A stretch of DNA of 64,000 nucleotides from Kitasatospora sp. NBC_00374 (GCF_041434935.1 NZ_CP107964.1:3472001-3536000); one strand, 5' to 3'; shown: positions 29,551 through 38,476, numbered from the stretch's first letter. The notes: a model not told the origin generated them from the sequence alone. Translations and numbers: made by a program.

Positions 29551-30591
29551 TCAGCTGTTGTCCGCCGCCGGCGTCATCGGAGCCGGGGCGGTGCTCCCGA
29601 TCACCCGGCGGGCCAGCGAACGCGGCGAGGTGAGGAAGCCGAAGCCCCAGCTCATGTGCATGGTGACGAGCGCCACCGGCAGCTGCATCCGGGCCTTGGC
29701 GGACATCCCGCGGGCCTGCAGCGCCGAGCCGCCGAGGATGGCGCTCAGGTAGCCGAGCGGAACGGCCAGGAAGGCGGGGTGCACGGCCGCGCCGAGCGCC
29801 AGGCCCGCGACCACCGCGGCCAGCGCGGCCGGCGGGGCGAGGTAGCGCAGGTTGACCGAACCGCGGTGGTAGCGGGTCACCACCCGGCGCCAGCGGCCGT
29901 AGTCCTTGTACTGCTTGGCCAGCGCCCGCACGCTCGGGCGCGGCCGGTAGGTGACCCGCAGCTGCGGGCTGAACCAGATCAGGCCGCCGTCCTGGCGGAT
30001 CCGGTAGTTCAGCTCCCAGTCCTGGGCGCGGATGAACTCCTCGTTGTAGCCGCCGGCCTTCTCCAGCACCTCGCGGCGGAAGACGCCCAGGTAGACGGTC
30101 TCCGCCGGGCCGGCCAGGCCGCCAGTGTGGAAGGCCGCGTTGCCGACACCGATCTTCGAGGTCATGGCGGCGGCGACCGCCTTCTCCCACTCGGTCTCGC
30201 CCTCGGCGTGCATGACGCCGCCGACGTTGGCCGCGTCCATCTCGTCGAGCAGCCGGACGGCGGTGCCGATGTAGCCCGGGGTGAGCAGCCCGTGGCCGTC
30301 CACCCGCACCACCACCGGATGGCTGGAGCCGCGGATCGCGGCGTTCAGCCCGGCCGGTGTACGGCCGGTGGGGTTCGGCACGGTGCGCACCCGGGGGTCG
30401 GCGGCGACCAGCTCGGCGGCGATCTCGTCGGTCCGGTCGGTGGACGGACCGAGCGCGATCACCACCTCCAGCTCACCCGCGTAGTCCTGTTCCAGGATCC
30501 GGCGGACGGCGGTACGGAGGTGACGTTCCTCGTTGAGCACCGGCATGATCACGGAGACCGCCGGCAGCTCCTCAGCAGCCTTGGTGTTCAT
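29551..30591 (-). CDS. family 2 glycosyltransferase, membrane-anchored
   Basis: 346 residues. GT-A fold: VSVIMPVLNEERHLRTAV at the start, VVRVDGHGLLTPGY as the DxD-type site, RAQDWELNYRIRQDG as the acceptor motif, and a basic stretch YRPRPSVRALAKQYKDYGRW typical of the ExoA-like group. Two to three membrane segments follow near the C terminus (about 255-320). It probably builds a lipid-linked envelope glycan for nearby LCP proteins; substrate unknown. Divergent from LCP 4. Confidence 0.88.
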   Translation of the reverse strand: MNTKAAEELPAVSVIMPVLNEERHLRTAVRRILEQDYAGELEVVIALGPSTDRTDEIAAELVAADPRVRTVPNPTGRTPAGLNAAIRGSSHPVVVRVDGHGLLTPGYIGTAVRLLDEMDAANVGGVMHAEGETEWEKAVAAAMTSKIGVGNAAFHTGGLAGPAETVYLGVFRREVLEKAGGYNEEFIRAQDWELNYRIRQDGGLIWFSPQLRVTYRPRPSVRALAKQYKDYGRWRRVVTRYHRGSVNLRYLAPPAALAAVVAGLALGAAVHPAFLAVPLGYLSAILGGSALQARGMSAKARMQLPVALVTMHMSWGFGFLTSPRSLARRVIGSTAPAPMTPAADNS

Positions 30592-30732
30592 CGCGCCCCA
30601 CCGTACCGGCGCGGGGCCGCCCTTGTCAGATGGGGGTTGGCACGGATCGCCCCGCCGGAACGATCCGGCTTCGCCCTGACGCGCGGCGCGCCCTGGGCCG
30701 CTGCGCGTCGGGCCGCCCCTACCATCCTGAGG

Positions 30733-32199
30733 ATGCCTTCTTCGCCTGTGCGCCGAAGCCGCCCGCCCCGCCGCCGGTGGGGCCAGTGGGCCGCGGGCGC
30801 CGTCTCGCTGGCGGTCCTGACGGCCTCCGGCGGGGGCTGGGCGATACTGCACGGCGTCAGCGCGTCGATCGGGAGGGTGGACGCCTTCAGCGGCGACCAC
30901 GAGCGCCCCGCGCAGGACGGGGCCACCACCTTCCTGGTGGTGGGGACCGACGAGCGCGACGGCATCCCCGCGGCCACCCTGAAGGACGTGCTGCACGCGG
31001 GCGGCGAGTCCTGCCACTGCACCGACACCATGATGCTCGTCCAGCTCGCCGGGAACGGCGGCTCGGCCACCGTGATCAGCATTCCGCGCGACTCGTACGT
31101 GGACATCCCCGCCCATCAGGACCTGGCCACCCGCAAGCAGGTGCCGGCCGGCAAGGGGAAGATCAACGCGGCCTTCGGGATGGGCGGCGCGGCCCTCACC
31201 GTGCAGACCGTGGAGCAGAACACCGGTCTGCGGATCGACCACTACCTCCAGGTCGACTTCCTCACCTTCGTCACCACCGTGGACGCGGTCGGCGGGGTGG
31301 AGGTGTGCAGCGCCAAGCCGCTCAAGGACGAGTACTCGGGCCTGGACCTGCCCGCCGGCAACAGCCGGCTGGACGGGGCCGGCGCCCTGAAGTACGTCCG
31401 GGCGCGCTACGTCGACGGCAGCGCCGACCTGGGCCGGATGCACCGCCAGCAGAAGTTCCTCGCCCAGCTGCTGCGGCAGGCCACCACCGGCGACACCCTG
31501 CTCGACCCGGCCAGGCTGGCCCGGGTCACCGACACCGTCCTGCGGTCGGTCAAGGCCGACGAGGACCTGGGCAGCGACGACCTGATCCGGCTGGTCGGCC
31601 GGCTCAAGGACCTGTCCGCCGCCGACGCGGACTTCACCACGGTGCCGCTGGCCGCGGTCGACCACCAGGTCGCCGGGTGGGGCTCGACCGTGCTCTGGGA
31701 CCGTCCCGCCGCCAAGGTGCTGTTCGACGCGGTACGGCACGGACGGCCGCTGACCGCCAAGCCGAGCCGTGCACCCGCCGCCGCCCCCGTCCCCGCGGGC
31801 ACCGTGCCGCCCGAGCTGATCCGCGTCCAGGTGCTCAACGGGACCGGGGTCCAGGGCCTCGGCGCCCGGGTCGACACCGACCTGCGCGCGGCGGGCTTCG
31901 TGACCACCGGCGCGCCGTCGAACGCGCCCGAAGCCGCGGCCAGGACGACGGTGCGCTACGACCCGCACTGGGAGGAGTCGGCGAGGACGGTGGCGGCGAC
32001 GCTGCCGGGCTCCGAACTCGTCCCGGTGGCGGACCTGGGGGCGACCGTCCAGGTGGTGGTCGGCGGCGACTACCACGGGGTCGCCGGGGTACCGGTGACC
32101 GGCCCGCCGCCCTCGGCGCCGCCGGCCACCCCTGCGTCGTCGGCCCCGGCCGAGCCCGCGGTGGCCGCCGAGACCGGCTCGCAGATCAGCTGCCCCTGA
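30733..32199 (+). CDS. LCP family protein 4 with LytR_C domain
   Basis: 488 residues. Anchor near 15-38, LCP domain about 60-300 (TFLVVGTDERDG, CTDTMMLVQL, VISIPRDSYVDIP, LRIDHYLQVDF, YVRARYVDG), LytR_C at about 355-440 (IRVQVLNGTGVQG), ending ISCP. An exact TACCAT box (30720-30725) lies 7 bases before ATG 30733 and there is no spaced ribosome site, so the mRNA is probably leaderless. Convergent with the ABC permease. Confidence 0.92.
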   Translation: MPSSPVRRSRPPRRRWGQWAAGAVSLAVLTASGGGWAILHGVSASIGRVDAFSGDHERPAQDGATTFLVVGTDERDGIPAATLKDVLHAGGESCHCTDTMMLVQLAGNGGSATVISIPRDSYVDIPAHQDLATRKQVPAGKGKINAAFGMGGAALTVQTVEQNTGLRIDHYLQVDFLTFVTTVDAVGGVEVCSAKPLKDEYSGLDLPAGNSRLDGAGALKYVRARYVDGSADLGRMHRQQKFLAQLLRQATTGDTLLDPARLARVTDTVLRSVKADEDLGSDDLIRLVGRLKDLSAADADFTTVPLAAVDHQVAGWGSTVLWDRPAAKVLFDAVRHGRPLTAKPSRAPAAAPVPAGTVPPELIRVQVLNGTGVQGLGARVDTDLRAAGFVTTGAPSNAPEAAARTTVRYDPHWEESARTVAATLPGSELVPVADLGATVQVVVGGDYHGVAGVPVTGPPPSAPPATPASSAPAEPAVAAETGSQISCP

Positions 32200-32217
32200 G
32201 TGCCGTCCGGGGCACGG

Positions 32218-32250
32218 CCGAGGGGCCGGGCTCGGCGCCCGGCCCCTCGG
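32218..32250. terminator. bidirectional hairpin terminator
   Basis: Perfect 14-bp inverted repeat CCGAGGGGCCGGGC with a 5-base loop, between convergent LCP 4 and the ABC permease. Confidence 0.8.
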
Positions 32251-32262
32251 TGGTGCGGGAGG

Positions 32263-34827
32263 TCAGTCGGTGGCGATGGCCGCCAGGACGTTCATCCGGC
32301 CGGCCCGGAAGGCCGGGACGAGCGCCGCGAGCAGACCGATCACCGCCGAGGCCACCAGGATGAAGACGATCGTCCCGGTCGGAACGGTCAGCACGTCCAG
32401 GCCCTGGTCCGCCAGCACCTTGCGGGCGGTGACGCCCCAGCCGAGGCCGAGACCACAGCCGAGCAGGGCGCCGAAGACCGCGATCACCACGGACTCCAGC
32501 CGGATCATCCGGCGCAGCTGGCGGCGGGACAGGCCGATGGCCCGCAGCAGGCCGATCTCCCTGGTCCGCTCGACCACCGACAGGGCGAGGGTGTTGATCA
32601 CGCCGAGCACGGCGACCGCGATGGCCAGACCCAGCAGGCCGTACACCATGTAGAGCAGCTGGTTGACCTGGCTCTGCACCAGATCCTTGAGCCCGGCCTG
32701 GTCCTGCACCTTGACCTGCGGGTAGGCCTCCAGGGACTTCTGCAGGGCGGCGAGGGTCTGCGCCTTGTCGGCGCCCGCCGCGGCGGTGCCGAACATGACC
32801 TGGTCGGACGGCAGTTCGGCGGCGGGCACCACCTTGGTGACGGTGTCGACGGAGGTGTAGAACTGCTTGTCGAAGAAGGAGTTGCCGAGCTGGGTGACCG
32901 CCGCGACCGGCAGGCTCTGGGTACGGCCCTGGCCGTAGTCCACCGTCACCGGGTCGCCGGCCTTGAGGTTGTGGTCCTTGGCGAAGTTCTCGTCGACCGA
33001 GACCCCGCCGGTGAAGACGTTCTCCGCCTGGCCGGAGGCGACCGGCATCCGGAAGGCCTCGGCGAAGTTCGGTGTGACGGCGAGCAGTTGCGTCTCGGTG
33101 TGCTTGCCGTCCGGGGTGGTGAAGGTGACCGGCAGCGCCCGCTCCTCGACCAGGGCCTTCAGCCCCGAGGTGCCGCGGGCCGCGTCGGCCATCGCGGGGG
33201 TGAGGATGCCGTGCGCCGTGACGATGTAGTCCGCGCCGACCGACCTGTCGATCTGGGCGTTGACCGAGGTCACCATCGAGTTGGTGACCACCGAGGCACC
33301 GGTGACCACGGCCAGGCCGATCATCAGCGCCGCCGCGGTCGCGCCGGTGCGGCGCGGGTTGCGCATCGCGTTGCGCTGGGCCAGCTTGCCGGCCGGGCCG
33401 AACAGGGCCGGCAGTGCGGCGCCGAGCACCCGGACCACACCGGTCGACAGCAGCGGACCGAGCACCACGAAGCCCACCAGCGTGAGCACGACCCCGGCGG
33501 CCAGCGGCAGCCCGCCGTCGGCGGCCTTGTCCGCCAGGCCCGCGACGACCAGGCCGACCACGCCGAGACCGGTGAGGACCAGGCCGACGATGCTGCGGAT
33601 CCGGTTGGCCGAGGCCTCCGCCGGGGTGCCGTGGTCGCGCAGCGCGGCCATCGGCGAGATCCGGCTGGCCCGGCGGGCCGGGATCCAGGCCGCCAGCACG
33701 GTGATCAGGATGCCGACCAGGTACGAGGCGACCGGCACACTCCAGGTGATCTCCAGCGAGGAGGCGTCCAGGTTCATCCCGGCCAGCTTCATCAGCTGGA
33801 TGAGCAGCACCGCGAGGCCGAGGCCGGCGGCCAGGCCGAGGGTGGAGCCGAGCAGGCCGAGGATCAGCGCCTCGATCAGGACCGAGCGGTTGACCTGCTT
33901 GCGGCTGCCGCCGAGGGCGCGCAGCAGGCCGATCTCCCGGGTGCGCTGGGCGACCAGCATGGAGAAGGTGTTGATGATCAGGAAGCCGCCGACCAGCAGC
34001 GATATACCGGCGAAGCCGAGCATCACGTACTTCATGAAGTCGAGGAAGGAGCCGACGCCCTTGGCGCCGTCGGCCTTCTGCTCGGCGGCGGTCTTGGCCT
34101 GGAAGTCGTTGCCGAGCGCGGCCAGCGCGGCCGACTTGAGCTGCTCGTCGGTGCGGCTGCCGTCGCCGAACAGCTCGACCGAGGTGTAGGCGCTCTGGCC
34201 GAGCAGGGTGCTCTGGGCGGTGGCGGTGTCCAGGAAGGCGAGCGCCGCGCCGGGGTTGGTGGTCCGGAAGGTGGCGATGCCGGTGATCGTGAAGTCGTGG
34301 CTGCCGGTGTCGTTGATGATCCGGATCGGGCTGCCCAGCCCGAGGTGTGCCTTCTTGGCGGTGTCCGCGTCCAGCACCAGGTCGCCCGCGCCCTGGGGGA
34401 CGTGGCCGGAGGTGATGTCGACGGAGTTGCGCGGCGAGTCGGTCCAGTTGGCGGTGATGGTGGGCGCGCCCTGGGTGGGCCCGATCTCCTTGTTGGCGAC
34501 CGGGTCGATCAGGGCGGACGTCTGGGTGAGGACCTGGCCGAGGGCGCTCTTCACGCCGGGCAGGCCGGCCAGCTGCGACACCGTGGCCACCGGGACGGTC
34601 CGGGCCTTGGCCCCGCTCGGCGGGCCGCCGGCGTCCTCGTCCGTCGGCCGCTGGACCGAGAGGTCCGAGGCGGTGGAGGCGAACAGCTTGTCGAAGGTGC
34701 TGGTGGCGGTGTTGGCGAACACCAGGGTGCCGGAGACGAACGCGACCGACAGCACCACGGCGATCAGCGAGAGGATCATGCGCCCCTTGTGGGCGAAGAA
34801 ACTCCGGAGTGAGGTCTTGAGCAGCAT
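32263..34827 (-). CDS. ABC transporter permease, FtsX/MacB type
   Basis: 854 residues. N-terminal membrane helix followed by a large extracytoplasmic MacB-like domain (about 45-240), then two FtsX-type permease blocks: helices around 255-400 with the coupling sequence RTREIGLLRALGGSRKQV, and a C-terminal block with RTREIGLLRAIGLSRRQL and three final helices. Such permeases work with a LolD-like ATPase, here the gene 21 bases upstream on the same strand. They release or move lipids, lipoproteins or peptides mechanically; the substrate is unknown. Confidence 0.92.
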   Translation of the reverse strand: MLLKTSLRSFFAHKGRMILSLIAVVLSVAFVSGTLVFANTATSTFDKLFASTASDLSVQRPTDEDAGGPPSGAKARTVPVATVSQLAGLPGVKSALGQVLTQTSALIDPVANKEIGPTQGAPTITANWTDSPRNSVDITSGHVPQGAGDLVLDADTAKKAHLGLGSPIRIINDTGSHDFTITGIATFRTTNPGAALAFLDTATAQSTLLGQSAYTSVELFGDGSRTDEQLKSAALAALGNDFQAKTAAEQKADGAKGVGSFLDFMKYVMLGFAGISLLVGGFLIINTFSMLVAQRTREIGLLRALGGSRKQVNRSVLIEALILGLLGSTLGLAAGLGLAVLLIQLMKLAGMNLDASSLEITWSVPVASYLVGILITVLAAWIPARRASRISPMAALRDHGTPAEASANRIRSIVGLVLTGLGVVGLVVAGLADKAADGGLPLAAGVVLTLVGFVVLGPLLSTGVVRVLGAALPALFGPAGKLAQRNAMRNPRRTGATAAALMIGLAVVTGASVVTNSMVTSVNAQIDRSVGADYIVTAHGILTPAMADAARGTSGLKALVEERALPVTFTTPDGKHTETQLLAVTPNFAEAFRMPVASGQAENVFTGGVSVDENFAKDHNLKAGDPVTVDYGQGRTQSLPVAAVTQLGNSFFDKQFYTSVDTVTKVVPAAELPSDQVMFGTAAAGADKAQTLAALQKSLEAYPQVKVQDQAGLKDLVQSQVNQLLYMVYGLLGLAIAVAVLGVINTLALSVVERTREIGLLRAIGLSRRQLRRMIRLESVVIAVFGALLGCGLGLGWGVTARKVLADQGLDVLTVPTGTIVFILVASAVIGLLAALVPAFRAGRMNVLAAIATD

Positions 34828-34848
34828 GGGAGTAGTCCGACCTTCGAA

Positions 34849-35637
34849 TCAGCTCGTGCGCTTGCCGTCGAAACGGCGCATGCGTTCAAGGACGGAGTCC
34901 GCGGTCGGGGCGTGCATCTCGTCGACCAGCGCGCCGTCGGCGAGGAAGAGCACCCGGTCCGCGTAGCCGGCGGCGACCGGGTCGTGGGTGACCATGACGA
35001 TGGTCTGGCCCAGCTCGTCGACCGAGCGGCGCAGGAAGGTGAGCACCTCGGCGCCGGAGCGCGAGTCAAGGTTTCCGGTCGGCTCGTCACCGAAGATGAT
35101 CTCCGGGCGGGCGGCCAGGGCCCGGGCCACCGCGACGCGCTGCTGCTGTCCGCCGGAGAGCTGGGTCGGACGGTGCTTCAGCCGGCCGGCCAGGCCGACG
35201 GTGTCGATCACCTGGTCCAGCCAGGCGGCGTCGGGCTTGCGGCCGGCGATGTCCATCGGCAGCGTGATGTTCTCCAGCGCGTTGAGCGTGGGGAGCAGGT
35301 TGAAGGCCTGGAAGATGAAGCCGATCTTGTCCCGGCGGAGTCTGGTGAGCTGCTTGTCCTTCAGTCCGGTGATCTCCGTCTCACCGATCCAGATCCGGCC
35401 CTCGGACACGGTGTCGAGGCCGGCCAGGCAGTGCATCAGGGTCGACTTGCCCGAGCCGGACGGCCCCATGATCGCGGTGAACCGGCCCTGCTCGATGTCC
35501 ACGTCGACAGCGTCGAGCGCCGTCACCCGGGTCTCCCCGGCGCCGTACGCCTTGGTCACCTGGCGTGCACTGGCCGCCGTGGCCACCTGCCCGCCGGGAA
35601 GCCGATTGCCGTGCACGGCCTTCGCTGCCGTCGTCAC
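34849..35637 (-). CDS. ABC transporter ATP-binding protein, MacB/LolD type
   Basis: 262 residues. Walker A GPSGSGKST, signature LSGGQQQRVAVARAL, Walker B EIIFGDEPTGNLDS and switch histidine VTHDP are all intact. GTG 35637 has GAGGAG about 8 bases upstream; the extension to 35709 is less likely. Co-transcribed with the FtsX-type permease gene that follows 21 bases later. Confidence 0.95.
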   Translation of the reverse strand: MTTAAKAVHGNRLPGGQVATAASARQVTKAYGAGETRVTALDAVDVDIEQGRFTAIMGPSGSGKSTLMHCLAGLDTVSEGRIWIGETEITGLKDKQLTRLRRDKIGFIFQAFNLLPTLNALENITLPMDIAGRKPDAAWLDQVIDTVGLAGRLKHRPTQLSGGQQQRVAVARALAARPEIIFGDEPTGNLDSRSGAEVLTFLRRSVDELGQTIVMVTHDPVAAGYADRVLFLADGALVDEMHAPTADSVLERMRRFDGKRTS

Positions 35638-35886
35638 TGGAGTCTCCTCGTTGTTCTGGTTCCACCCGTTGCCCCCCAAGCCTCGCGGCCGTGACCGGTG
35701 CACCGACATGGTGCTGGCACCCGTCCTCGGCCTGCGGCCGGCACCACCATCGAGTGGCGCGGGGGATAAAGACCACGTTAGGAGAACCGAGGGGACGGAA
35801 CCTCCTCCGCCGGGAGGAAGCCGGTCGACCGGGAGATGTACGGGGTGCGCGCCCTCTCCCCCTAGGGGACCGGGGGAACCGGGTGA
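35638..35886 (-). promoter_or_regulatory. upstream region of the ABC exporter operon
   Basis: Noncoding stretch before the ABC genes. A TAACGT hexamer on the minus strand near 35780 could be a -10 box, but I see no convincing -35. Nothing else recognisable. Confidence 0.3.
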
Positions 35887-35940
35887 GGGTCGGTCCGGAC
35901 ACGGGGGCCGGCGCTCGGCCCCACCCGCCCGGACCGACCC
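35887..35940 (-). terminator. branched hairpin terminator after the FMN reductase gene
   Basis: Perfect 12-bp stem GGGTCGGTCCGG (35887-35898) with its complement (35929-35940), enclosing a second hairpin GGGGCCG/CGGCCCC (35904-35922). Confidence 0.7.
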
Positions 35941-35967
35941 CCGGGGCCGGCTCCGACTGCCGCGTCC

Positions 35968-36522
35968 TCAGCCCGCCAGGGCCGGCTCGGCCTGCCGCTC
36001 CAGCGCACCCGCGAAGGCCTGCACCACCGGCGTGAGCAGCACGTCCGTCTCCCGCTCGATCTCGGTCGAACCGTCCTCGCGGACCGTGATGTGCCGGTCC
36101 AGCACGAACCAGCCCTGGGTGATGTGCCCGGCGCCCATCGCGCTGAGCACCGGGCGCAGCGCGTAGTCCACCGCGAGCACGTGCGCGGTGGAGCCGCCGG
36201 TGGCCAGCGGCAGCACGGTCTTGCCGCGCAGCGCGTACTGCGGCAGCACGTCCAGCAGGGCCTTCAGCAGGCCGGAGTAGGCCGCCTTGTAGACGGGGGT
36301 GCCGATCACCACGGCGTCGGCCTCGGCGAACAGCGCCGTCGCGCGGGCCAGTTCGGGATGGGAGACGTCACCGGCCAGCAGGGCGTCGGCGGGCAGGCTG
36401 CGCACCTCGAACGGGACCACGCGGTGTCCCTGCGCGGCGAGCCGGGCGTCGACGTGGCGCAGCAGCCGGGTGGTGCGGGAGGTCGCGGACGGGGAACCGG
36501 AGACGGACAGGACGGTGGCCAT
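35968..36522 (-). CDS. NAD(P)H-dependent FMN reductase, SsuE-like
   Basis: 184 residues. Flavodoxin-fold reductase that supplies reduced FMN, typically to sulfonate monooxygenases during sulfur starvation. Seen: VLSVSGSPSATSRTTRLL (phosphate loop), VIGTPVYKAAYSGLLKALLD, and LATGGSTAHVLAVDYALRPV, the typical SsuE stretch. ATG 36522 has GAGGTGA upstream. A cysteine leader ORF lies 220 bases upstream, which strengthens a sulfur-metabolism role. No ssuD or ssuABC genes are adjacent. Confidence 0.88.
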   Translation of the reverse strand: MATVLSVSGSPSATSRTTRLLRHVDARLAAQGHRVVPFEVRSLPADALLAGDVSHPELARATALFAEADAVVIGTPVYKAAYSGLLKALLDVLPQYALRGKTVLPLATGGSTAHVLAVDYALRPVLSAMGAGHITQGWFVLDRHITVREDGSTEIERETDVLLTPVVQAFAGALERQAEPALAG

Positions 36523-36742
36523 GGAGTTCACCTCGGGACAGGGCGGTGCCGGGTCGGCGGGCACCGTGGCGGGAAGCGGGGTCGGCCGGCGCGGACGGGG
36601 TCCGGCGACCGCCGGGCGCAAGGCCGGCGGCGCCGCGGGCGCAGGACGGGGCTCAGCAGGCGGGGACGGGCGGGCAGGCCCGGCCGGTGGGGCTCAGCGA
36701 GCGGGGAGGGAACGGTGGCGCGGACTCAGCCACAACGCGGGT
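36523..36742 (-). promoter_or_regulatory. long untranslated leader of the FMN reductase gene
   Basis: About 220 very GC-rich bases between the cysteine leader ORF and the reductase start. Directly after the leader stop, TCAGCCACAAC (plus strand) occurs twice, 36726-36736 and 36743-36753, 17 bases apart; the second copy spans the leader's Cys-Gly-stop codons. This is the place for an attenuator structure, but I cannot fold it with certainty. Confidence 0.4.
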
Positions 36743-36820
36743 TCAGCCACAACACAGCGCACCGGACACACGCACCAGGTCGACGTGCCGCCGACGCGTG
36801 AGGATCCGTCGCTGTTCCAT
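36743..36820 (-). CDS. cysteine leader peptide of the FMN reductase gene (RHVDL family)
   Basis: 25 codons: MEQRRILTRRRHVDLVRVSG followed by ALCCG and TGA. The RRRHVDLVR block and a terminal Cys pair match the putative leader peptides found before sulfur-assimilation genes across Actinobacteria (established family, from memory). The related mycobacterial ORFs were shown to attenuate downstream genes in response to cysteine. ATG 36820 is 7 bases after a -10 box, so translation is probably leaderless; an in-frame ATG at 36829 overlaps the -10 and is less likely. Role here: raise reductase expression when Cys is scarce (inference). Confidence 0.8.
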   Translation of the reverse strand: MEQRRILTRRRHVDLVRVSGALCCG

Positions 36821-36827
36821 GCCTGCC

Positions 36828-36857
36828 ATGCAAGCACGCGCGTTTTGGGACGGTCAA
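36828..36857 (-). promoter_or_regulatory. promoter of the cysteine leader peptide
   Basis: -35 TTGACC (36852-36857), 18-base spacer, -10 TTGCAT (36828-36833), then 7 bases to ATG 36820, all on the minus strand. Confidence 0.65.
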
Positions 36858-36981
36858 GGCTGGTTCCATCAGCTGAACATTCCGCCGGAACGATCCGGGC
36901 CCTGCATCAGCTCTGCTACAAGCGGCCCCACAGCCCACCCCGGAGCACTGAGGACCTCGGGTTTCGGGCATCCTTCCCCAC
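36858..36981. promoter_or_regulatory. divergent upstream region of leader peptide and LCP 5
   Basis: About 120 noncoding bases between the leader promoter and LCP 5. CATCCT lies 8 bases before the LCP 5 ATG and may be its -10. No other element recognised. Confidence 0.35.
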
Positions 36982-38397
36982 ATGAACACGTGGCAGGAGG
37001 ACCGCCCGGGCGGCGGCGGATACGGGTCGTACGGTCAGGGCCAGGGCGGTCGGCGTCCGGCGGGCCAGGCCCCGGGGTACGGCGGCCCGCAGGGCGGTCA
37101 GGGCCACGACGGCTACGGCGGCCCGGGCGGCTCCGCCGGCCAGGGGTACGGCGCGGCCGCGGAGCCTCCGCTGCCGCCCGAGCTCAACCCCCGTGGGGCG
37201 GGCGTCCCGGCGCCGGCCGCGCCTGCGGCGCCGTCGGCGGTGCCCGGCAGGTCCGTGCCGCGCCAGCACCCCGGCCGGCCGGCTCCCGGCGGGCCGAGTG
37301 GTCCCGGTGGTCCCGGTGGTCCCGGCGGCCCTGGTGGCCCGAACGGACCGGGCGGGCCGGGCGGCCCCGGTGCGCCGGTGGCGCCGCCGGCCGCGGGCCG
37401 CTCGCGCTGGCCGCGCCGCCGGAAGATCAAGGTGACCGCGCTGGCCGTCGTCACCACCCTGCTGGTGACCGGCATCGGCACGTACTTCTGGGCCGACTCG
37501 CAGCTCAACCACGAGAACGTGCTCGCCGGGTACGCCGGCAGGCCCGCCGAGGGCAAGGGCACCAACTGGCTGATCGTCGGCTCCGACAGCCGGGCCGGGC
37601 TCTCCGATGCGGACGAGGACTCGCTGCACACCGGCTCCGCCGAGGGCAAGCGCAGCGACTCGATGATGATCCTGCACATCGGGGACAACGGGAACACCCT
37701 GATGTCCATCCCGCGCGACTCCTGGGTGCAGATCCCGGCGCACGCGGACACCGGCGGCAGCGGCAAGACCGTCCCGGCGGCCACGTCCAAGATCAACGCG
37801 GCCTTCGCCCGGGGCGGCGGCCGGCTGCTGGTGCAGACCGTCGAGTCCAACACCGGCATCCACATCGACCACTACGCGGAGATCGGCTTCGCCGGGTTCG
37901 TCGGCATCGTCGACTCGGTCGGCGGCGTGGACATGTGCATCGAGCAGGACGTCTCCGACAAGGACTCGGGCCTGAACCTGAAGGCCGGCTGCCAGACCCT
38001 CAGCGGCTCCCAGTCGCTGGCCTTCGTCCGGCAGCGGCACCAGATGGCCGACCAGGACCTCGGCCGGATGCGCAACCAGCAGAAGTTCCTCGGCGCGCTG
38101 GCCAAGCAGGCGGCCTCCCCCGCCACCCTGCTCAACCCGTTCACCTTCTACCCGATGGTCAGTTCGGGCCTCGGCACGCTGATCGTGGACGAGGACGCCG
38201 GGCTGACCGACCTCGGCTCGCTCTTCCTGGCGATGAAGGGGGTCTCCGGCGGCGAGGGCAAGAGCATCACGGTGCCGATCGGCAACCCGGACTTCCGCAC
38301 CCCGACCGGCGAGTCCGCGGTCAAGTGGGACCCGGCCAAGTCCAAGCAGGTCTTCGACGCGATGAAGAACGACAGCCCGATGCCCGACGTGAAGTAG
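36982..38397 (+). CDS. LCP family protein 5 with collagen-like N terminus
   Basis: 471 residues. The first 145 are Gly/Pro-rich; about 108-133 is a run of GPGGP-type triplets encoded by short tandem DNA repeats. The membrane helix is about 150-172. The LCP domain spans 190-430 with NWLIVGSDSRAG, RSDSMMILHI, MSIPRDSWVQIP, IHIDHYAEIGF and FVRQRHQMAD. There is no LytR_C domain and no terminal Cys. The Gly-rich cytoplasmic tail is long for an LCP protein and may mediate protein contacts. Confidence 0.92.
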   Translation: MNTWQEDRPGGGGYGSYGQGQGGRRPAGQAPGYGGPQGGQGHDGYGGPGGSAGQGYGAAAEPPLPPELNPRGAGVPAPAAPAAPSAVPGRSVPRQHPGRPAPGGPSGPGGPGGPGGPGGPNGPGGPGGPGAPVAPPAAGRSRWPRRRKIKVTALAVVTTLLVTGIGTYFWADSQLNHENVLAGYAGRPAEGKGTNWLIVGSDSRAGLSDADEDSLHTGSAEGKRSDSMMILHIGDNGNTLMSIPRDSWVQIPAHADTGGSGKTVPAATSKINAAFARGGGRLLVQTVESNTGIHIDHYAEIGFAGFVGIVDSVGGVDMCIEQDVSDKDSGLNLKAGCQTLSGSQSLAFVRQRHQMADQDLGRMRNQQKFLGALAKQAASPATLLNPFTFYPMVSSGLGTLIVDEDAGLTDLGSLFLAMKGVSGGEGKSITVPIGNPDFRTPTGESAVKWDPAKSKQVFDAMKNDSPMPDVK

Positions 38398-38419
38398 CCA
38401 CCGGCTGCGGGCGGTTGAC

Positions 38420-38449
38420 GGCCCGTCGGCGCGTCGCGCGCCACGGGCC
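38420..38449 (+). terminator. hairpin terminator after LCP 5
   Basis: GGCCCGT and ACGGGCC flank an inner GGCGCG/CGCGCC stem with a 3-base loop and one bulged C, 22 bases after the LCP 5 stop. Confidence 0.7.
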
Positions 38450-38476
38450 CCCGGCGGGGCGATCACAATGTGGCCC

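Noticed and set aside
29551..32076. 841-codon minus-strand ORF
   Set aside because: Only its 3' part (from 30591) is the real glycosyltransferase; the upstream extension is antisense to LCP 4.
35968..36522. Naming the reductase ssuE outright
   Set aside because: No sulfonate monooxygenase or transporter genes are adjacent; related reductases serve other monooxygenases.
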